Positions 18,363-27,300 of a stretch of DNA of 64,000 nucleotides are shown in pieces. Position numbers and translations under genes: made by a program. The stretch lies in assembly GCF_947387555.1 (NCBI RefSeq), contig NZ_CANDNZ010000013.1, positions 92,854-156,853 on the forward strand. Direction: 5' to 3'. Origin of the DNA: Thalassomonas sp. RHCl1. GTDB taxonomy: Bacteria; Pseudomonadota; Gammaproteobacteria; Enterobacterales; Alteromonadaceae. How positions within the stretch are numbered: the first letter of the stretch is position 1; the number at the start of each line of letters is the position of its first letter. Under the pieces are notes generated by a model, which saw nothing but the letters and a program-made list of their open reading frames with translations, searched no databases and had not been told where the DNA came from.

Positions 18363-21300
18363 TTAGCTGGCCTTAGGCATCCACAGGGTATCTAATTGTT
18401 GCTTCACTGTCTGACCGTTACCGGAAACACCATCCAGATCGCCAATATCACTACCTGCCATGGCTTGTACAAGTAAGTTGATATTTGCTGAACTTAAGCT
18501 GTGCTCACCTAAGCTGACTTCGTCAATATTACCGTGAACAGTAATACTGCCATTGGCACCATTTTGCCAGTCAGCGCCATTCTGTGAGTCGCCAAACTCA
18601 ATAAGCAAGCTATCATCTTGCTGTTTCGTCAACCAGATATCATCGGTATCAAAGCCATCTAAAATGAGAGTGTTTTCACCACCGCTATCCCTGATCACGT
18701 CAACACCATCACCTTTGGTGTAATGATATGTCGTATTTCCGGCGCCACCATCCATAACATCATTGCCTGTGCCACCGATCAATACATTAGTGCCGGCAAA
18801 ACCTCTTATAACATCATCACCGGCGCGGCCATCCAGGGTGTTTTTAGAAGTTTCGTATCCAGCTCCTTCGATGTAATCGTCTAATATAGTCCCCTGAACA
18901 TTGCCAAACCCTTCAAAATTATCGTTATAGGTGTTAACACCATTAATGTTTGATTCAATCGCTCCCCAACCTAAGTCGAAAACCGTACCATTGCCTGGTT
19001 TTTCATTTGCCGCTTGGCCAACAGCTATGTAGTCATCCTGCTCCTTTTTACTCATATTTTCCCAGGCCTGTGCATCTAGTACTTGCCCGGAAATAATCTC
19101 CCGGCGGCTGGTGGTATAAGAGATATGAGCGTTAATCGCTTTGGCGTCCAAAGTGATATTGGCTAGCGATACTTCAGTGTCACCACTGTTACTGATTTCC
19201 AAGCGCATTCCCTGATTCAGGGCGGCACTTAGCTGCTCATAACTAAGCTCATTAGGATTAATAGCAAGCGTATTGGCTTGAGCGACGGTTTTCAGCAAAG
19301 TATCACCGGCAAACAAGGACAAACTAAGCCCGGTAATGTCTCCTTCGGTAGAGACTTCAAGCCGGTATTGCTTGGCAGCAGAAAACTCATTACCAAGTAC
19401 TTTAACAACAGTGCCTCCTTGTGCGGCAATACTTTCAGAGTTGCTCTGAACAAATTCACTCCCCCAGGCCACTGCACTGCTATCAACAGGAGCAATTGCT
19501 GCTGTAGTACCGTCGATAAACCATCTATTGGGAATGGTGCGCTTGCTGGGATCATTTAAGAGCCCTTTAACAAAAGCACTTAAGCTTTCATTACGCAATG
19601 AGGCATCGGCAAAAGTAATGCCGCCCGGCATTGCATTATTAATGGCTAGCGCAATGCTGTCTGCACTGGGATAACCTTGGCTAAGGGCTTGAGGTAAACT
19701 AATTTTGTTCAGTGTACGATCTCCTGCCATCAGGCTGATATGCATGGTAGTCGTTAATTCACCACTTTCAGCACCGCCAATTTTTATCGTAACATCGGTT
19801 GATTGCACGTCTTCAAAGGGATTGTGAAAGTTGGTAATACTATCAAGCAGCGCATCTGCACTAATACTGTTTTGGCTTTCTAAAGCAAGCGGAGCAGCAT
19901 AAGCTTTTGCCCTGAATGCTTCAGCAGACAGACCGGAGAAACCAGCAGAATCATCCGTTGGCAGATTATTAAGCACCACCAGTTTTATGTGCTGATAATT
20001 TTCAGAAAGAAAATAGTCAGCCAGCGTAAATTTACCTGCTTTACCTGTATCCGATTGAAAGTTAACCACCAGATCCTGGTTGTCACGGTTAAAGCTGAGT
20101 CCCTGCTCGCCAGTTGCGGGATCTAATGTGATTGCTACGGTATCAATGCCCCGGTCGTCATCACGGTTGTCTATAATGACTTCCTGCTCACCAAGTTGGC
20201 TCAGGTCATACATATCATCCCCGGCGTTGCCTCTTAGCATCAAAGGTGAGTCTACTTGCTTACCTGAGTTGGCATCCAGCTGCAACCAGTCGTGGCCATT
20301 GCCTCCTATTAAGGTGTTGGTTTCATCACCGGCAATGAGAATATCTCCCTGGAATGTTGCCGCAGATTTTTCCGTCACATCGCCGCCAACCAGGGCTTTA
20401 ACCAGGATATCTTTTTCTTTATCGTAAGAGAAATGCATAGAGCCCCCTTCATTGTCCACCAGATAAAGGTGAGCATTGGGGTAATTTCCCTGGCTGTCTT
20501 GTTGATAATAATTGCGTATTTGTACCACAACTTTTTCACCCTGGCTGTTACGGTAACGTAACACCAGATCATGCTCATCGCGCCACATATCAATTTCTTC
20601 CATACCGGCATCGACCACTATGGCATCATTTTCAGGCGTCGTACTGGTATCCTGATTATCGATAACGGTGATGCCAGCGCTGGCTGCGACATAGATATCG
20701 GCTCCGGCACGCCCTGTTAAGGTATCGTTACCCTGGGCAACCAGAATATTATCTTTACTGTCGCCTATGATATTATCATTTAGTTCCGTGCCCTGGGCAG
20801 CAAGTTCATATCGCTCCGAAAGCACGATAGGTTTTGGCACTGAAAAACCGGTATGCTCGGTGGTAACTAAACCGCCGGCCTGTGACAAATCAGAATAAAT
20901 CGTCGTCGACATCGGAGATCTTGCATCCATATAACCGCCATCCGAGAAAACTTCGAAGCGGCGCATAATATTGCCCAATTCAGTACCGAAATTAACTTCG
21001 TAACCGTCATTGGTATAAAAACGTAAAGCATCATATACCGCTTTTTGCTCTTGTCCTTCGACATTTAAGGTTAGAGAATGCTTTCTTTCATGGAAGTCAT
21101 AATCCCATTGTTCAGACTTATCCTCGATAAATGAGCCGATATCAAGTTTGACTTCTTCTTTCTGGCCATTGCCTTTGTCGATGACAAAAACCAGTTTGAA
21201 GTCATTAAAGGTCACCACCCGTTGATTGCCATGACCATATATTGAATCCGAATCATGAAAACGGAAATCAACATCCATGCGAACACTGATATCTTTAGCA

Positions 21301-24300
21301 GCGGCATCAAACCAGTATTTGGTCTTGCTCTGGCTTCCCTGGTAACTGATCTGCTGGTTGTTTTCCAACTGCGTCAGTCCCGCTCCGTCACCTTTACGGC
21401 TAATGCTGCGCGCCGCCAGATCAATTTCTACCCCCTGATTTGAGCCATTAATCCTTTGCTGGTCCATGGCTGCGTTATAGATAGTGGAAAGCTTGAAATC
21501 ATCGACATTGCCATTGCCGCTGATCGTTTGCGGCAATTGCGCCGATAACATGAAGCCGTCGGTCGTAGAAAAACGCAACAACTTGTTGAGCCTGACACGT
21601 TCTCCCTGCGCATTGAGCTCATACATATCCTTAACCTGGATCTGACCGCCCTTTTTAAGGCTGATAATCAAATCATTGCCGACAATTTGCCAGTTATCTA
21701 AATCAGTAAACTGAGTGCCAAGCAAAACATCGTTAACTTCTACGGAATTGCCTTCGATCTCATCCTGAGCGGCGGCCTCGATAATCGTAACCTTGTCACC
21801 GTTTTCCAATTCGCCAATGCGGTAAGAGTCAGCACCGGCCCCTCCTTCAAGGGTGTCCTTGCCTTTGCCGGTTAATAGGTTATTGTTTTCATCGCCAATA
21901 AAATGGTGTTGAGATTTAAAGTCAGTCGCAGCAATCCCCTGGAGCAGGTTTTCCATATTGGCAACTGTACCGATATTGGTTTCAGTACCATTTTTATGTT
22001 TAAGGGCGATAGTTTCTGCCGTTAAATCTACCTTGTATCCCAAATAATCCGTATCAGAAAAATCTGTATTAAGTTGCAGGCTGTCGATACCGTCGCCGCC
22101 ATCCAAGTCATAACGGTACGAGCTAAATAACGCCGCATGTGTTGCCCTGGCCTCATCAAATAACCGTCCATCGGCCCCAGTTAATGGAGCACTGGCATTA
22201 AGCACAAAGATATCTTGTTTATCACCGCCGGTAATATTCTTATTGCCCGTTTCCAGCATAAACATATTGGCATTGGCCTTAAGCCCTATGCCGGTATCAT
22301 TGCCGTTAGCCAGATTAAAAAGCACACCTTTATCTGACTGTACACTGCCCACTTGTTTTAAATGATCGCTTGAGCCCAGACCGGCGGAGTAATCAAAATT
22401 GGCATTATGATAGTCTGCATATATTTCAGCATATTGGCGGTTGCTGTTTAATGTCCAGCCACCTCCTTCATATTGTGCAGTGTTGATATGTATATGCTCA
22501 TGATCGATTTCACCGCCTTCCCAGGCATCTTGGTATGTGCCGCCTATATCTAAGTAACCTTCGGCAAATTTTTGTACCTTGACCTCGGTTTCTTCATAGA
22601 TAACGGCGCTAAAATTGTCACTGACACCGGCCAACAGGTTATCAGCGCTGCTTTTTAACAGCTCTTGATACTTAGAAGAATATTGTGCCTGAAGCACATC
22701 TTCCTGAATATTCTGAGGCGTAGTGTCGCCAAAAAATGCCCGGGTGCCTATTTCAGCTCTTTGCCCGGCAGTCAGAGGAATAATTTCTTCTATTGCCTGT
22801 ACTTTGCGCACCGCGGAATAAATGGCATCAACCCCCACCATAACAACGGCAAATACGGCACCGGCGATGGCGCCAACCGGTCCGGCGACTAAGGTCAGCC
22901 CGGCAAAAACTGTCGCTGCCGTTATTGAAATAGCCGAAGTGGTAATGGAATAAATAGCATCCTGGCGTTCCAGGCCTTTTTTATCTTCGAACCCTTTCAA
23001 CGGTTCAACAATGCCGTAATAAACATCAAAAGGCACACTGGCCAGCGCACCGATAACACCGGCCCCCTTACCCAGCACCTTACCGACACCACTGGCGATT
23101 CTGCCGCCGATACTTTTTAATGATGCGGTAGCGGAACGGGCAATACGTGCACCGACTTTTTGGCTTAATTTTTCAATGGCCTCACTGCCAAAGGTATTGG
23201 CCAGGCCGCCGGCACTGCTTTCAATGCCTTTCTGATCATCTGTACCGATTGACTTGAACAGTGACCAGAAACCACTGGCTTTGCCATATTTGTCGATCAC
23301 GCTTAAGGTGTTGCCGGCCGCGGCCCCGGCAGCATTAAGGCTTGAGGATTTAGCGGCAACGGCCGTGTCGATACCAGCAGAAATATCATCAAAGGCGCCT
23401 ATTTTCAGCTTGCCGTCATTCCAGCTGTCGCTGTTTGCCAGTTCAGCCATCGAAAGCTTGACGCTGTCAACTAATGCCCCCTCACCGGTGATCAGACTTT
23501 CGGCTGTCATTCCTTGCTGGTTGGCGGAGCGGTTAAGCAAATCCAGATATCTGGCTTTGCCAACGGTATCTGCCGTGGCAAAGGCATGAGCAAACTTATC
23601 ACCGTCAAAGACCAGTTGCTGCGAATTAAAGTTGCTTTGGCTATGCACCGCCTTACCGTCGATAATGGCGCCCGCTTTATAGAGCTGTTCACGGCTAATG
23701 CCGGACTCAAGTGTTCCCTTTTGCTCATCTAAAGTACGTAGTTCATTGATGGTTAAGGTATCGAGCTTGACTTTAAGCGTCTTAAGTTGTGCCGATGACA
23801 AGTTATCCACTTTCGTTTGATCCAGCGACAGTTCGCCATTGCTGCGCTTGAAAAGTCCGCCTATTTCTCTAACGACGCTAGGATCATCCTGCCAGGCGCC
23901 ATAATTATTTGTTTGTTCAGCAAAATCCTGCACTTTAACCCATTTACGCAGATCACTGCCCAAGTTTGTCGGCGGCGCATCAAGGTCGGTGATCAAGGTA
24001 TTGGCATAGGCAATAAAACGTTTCGCTTTGCTTGGCTGGCCTTCGGCATTTTCGGTACTTGAATATACTCCTGCCTGGGTTTGACGCTTCAGATACAAAG
24101 CGATTGTTGCCAGACTTTGATTGCCCGGGTTGTTGTCGATTAACTGCAGTAAGGCAGCATCGGATAACGGCGTATTCGCCTTATCGCCGAACAGGTTAAT
24201 ATACAGCGCCTGCTTGTTTTTGCCTGCTTCATCATCGGGCAAATTCAACAATTGCTTGAGCAAACGTTCGCTGTCAAAGGTCAGATCATCCTGCAGCGAA

Positions 24301-27300
24301 GGCGAACTAAAGTCGGTATCGGCGTCGACAAGTTTACCGTCGATTTGAGCGCCCATTCTCCGCAGTCGCTCCCGCCTGATTTCTATCCCGCCAATCGCCA
24401 CTTTGCCGTATGCCTTATCCAGCAACACCAGTTTTTCCTGAGTGCTTAAATTGCTGTCTCCCAGAGATTCCAGCACTTCGCCTGCCGGGGTATTATCCCT
24501 GCTGATATCAATCAGGTTTTGCTCAAATTGCGCAGCAGCGCTATCAAAATTGCTGAGTTTATCGGCATCACTGTAGTCCTCAACGCCGGTAAAGTCTTTC
24601 GGCCAGAAGCGATTGCTTGCCTGATCATAAAGCACGTTGCTCAGTTTCAGATCCTGATGGTATAGCTGGGCATCGCCAAGGTCGGCGATCATATTTAAAT
24701 ACAGCTCTTTGGCATTGGCCGGCAACTCAGCCAGGGTCAACTTGTCGAGCGCTTTGCCCGGTATTTTAAGCATACGCAGTTTGACACTACCGTCGCTTTC
24801 CCGGTAAACCTCGGCGCTGCCTTCCCCGTAAAAGCGGTTAAAGTAATCCGCTTCTATGCTTGCCCGGGCAAAATCCTGGGCAAAGTCTTTAACCAGCACC
24901 GTCGGGTCTTGGGTGATCAACTGGTAGAAAGGCTGTGCCTGCAATGCCTGTGTTTGCTGCTCGCCCCCTTCCCGGTCGCTGCTTAATTCGTTGCGATAGG
25001 AAGCATATTGCCACTGGGATGGACTGACATCGGAGGACGGTTTCACGCCGGGCGTAATCCCCCCCTCACTTAATGTACGTTCAAGTTCACTAACAAAAGT
25101 TTGTACTTTTTTCAGTCCCTCGGCGCTGTATTCTTTTCGTTCGTTATCCGTTTTAATGTACAAGGTAAATTGCGTACCCACTTTTACCCTGGAATCAGCT
25201 CCGGTACGAGACATATCAGTCACTTTCCAGCTATCTATGGGGCTGTCTGCAGAAAAGAGCAGCCCTTTGATCAGCTCAAATGCCCGGGAGACTTCCCCTT
25301 CCTGTACACTGATATGGATCTTATCACCGGCACTGCCCCCTTGGGATAAACCTTCAACACGGTTGGCATGTAAAAAGACATCGGCACTGGTTTTCGTTAA
25401 CCTGAAACCATTTTCCACGGCAACTTCTCTTGCCTGGAAGGTTTCATACGAAGGTGCATCTGCTGCCCTGTTAAATACCGGATTATCCAAGTCTTGCATC
25501 TTACTGTGCAAAAGTTCTTTATTTTGTTGCAGGTATTCGGCTGCCGTCGGGGGCGGCGCTACCGGCTCAACTTTCAGCTTAGGCCCCTTGCCTTTAAACT
25601 TAGGCCCAAGCACACCGTCAACAGCCTCGTCACCCGGGCTTTCATAGGCAAACTCCTGCCCGTTATAATCGTAGGCACTGCTGCGCTCAACCGTATTGTT
25701 TTGAGCATCCCATTGCAACACCAGCTTATTGTTGCTGTCTTTATGCACCCAATCGCCGTTTGCATCCTGGACATGTTTATGACCGGCGCTATCTACCGCC
25801 AGCTCTGAAGTGCGCACCGATATCTCGGTATCGGCCCATTTCAACTCCTGTGTCAGCTGTTCGCCAAAATTTGCCTGCTGTGAATGCGAAGCAAGAGAGC
25901 AGCCCACCAGGCTGATACGCCCCGGTGTTAATGTACCTTTAATATCCGCCAATTGAGCGGCCAGTTCAGCGGCGCTGCGTCCCGCCAGCGTCCGGCTGTC
26001 GTCATCGGCTGCACGGCCATGCCCTACCAGCTGCCAGCGGATGTTATCGACACCGTCGGAGTCGAGTATCGACATATCGCCATAAACCACTTTCGGGTTG
26101 CCATCGGCATCTAATTGCACTATAACGCTGCTGTCGGGATGTTTGCCGGCAAGACGTGCCGCTGCACGTTTGACAATAGGATCATTTTCCAACTGAACGA
26201 TCACCTGGGCATCATAGCGGCTGCTGCCGCCGTCTTGTCTCGGTGTTACTTCCGGGGCATCCCAAGTATTAACGTCCCGGTTGTCGATGACGTTATGGGC
26301 ATAAGCAATTTCCCCCTCTGCACTTAAAACGCTAACACTTTGCTGCCAGCCGGCGGGAGCCTCGGCACGGCTGAGCAGGCCAGTTAATGATTCGGGAACT
26401 ATTTGACCGCTTTCATTAAACGAGACCAGGTTATTGTCGGTCAGATATAACTTGAAGGTTTCGTACTGGGCACTTTCTGCGCTTTCAAGAGTAAAACGTC
26501 TCAAAACCGTTTTAAATCTGGACTTCGTCCCGAAAGTGGGCACTATCTGTGCCGTTAGTAAATTAGCCAGTTGCGATAAACTTGCCGTATCGGCTTTTAG
26601 CCAGTCAGGCACATTCGTTGCCGTAGAAAGGCTCTTTTGTACGGCAGTTTTAACCATAGTGGTGATGAGTTTATCCGATGCACCGACATTGTCATTATTT
26701 CCCCAAAGCAGGACTTTATCTCCCTCAGGCGCATACATATAAACATAGTTATCAACGGTATAAAGCGACGGTACGCTTGCTTCTTCTCCTGCCTGAGGAT
26801 AAGCGACCCGATATACCGCATCAAAGGCCTGTTTGGTATTAACGCCGTATACCACCAATTGCCTGGTTAAATCGGCTTCAGTTATTTTCGGCAGGCCGAT
26901 AGCGTCCAGGACATTATTGACCTTGGCTATTTTGCCGGGTAAAGAATTGAGTATGGTATTGCCTTCCTTGAGAAAGTGATTTGCCGTGGCATCGACTTCT
27001 TCGGAAATCACATTTTCTAAATATTTTTGATTGCTCAATTCAGGATTGCCCTGGCTGGGCTGATTTAACCATTGACCGAATGCAGTAGGATCAAACAGGT
27101 ATTGCTCTACAATCTGATTGACCTGCTCCGCACTGTAATGGCGCTCAAGCTGGCCTCTAAGCGTTAAGCCCGCGTTATAAACTGCATTTTTATTGTTGTA
27201 ATTGGTACGAAAAGCAAAGTCTTCGCCAAAAACGGCTTTGGCTACCTTTTCTCCCAGGTAATCCGTCACCATTTCATCCCAATTGGCTTTCTGGGTTTCT

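Noticed and set aside
22488..22502. A third HExxH match (H-E-H-I-H, residues 2300-2304) in the toxin
   Set aside because: It is in a beta-rich, Gly/Asn-containing stretch without a downstream Glu ligand or helix; likely chance.
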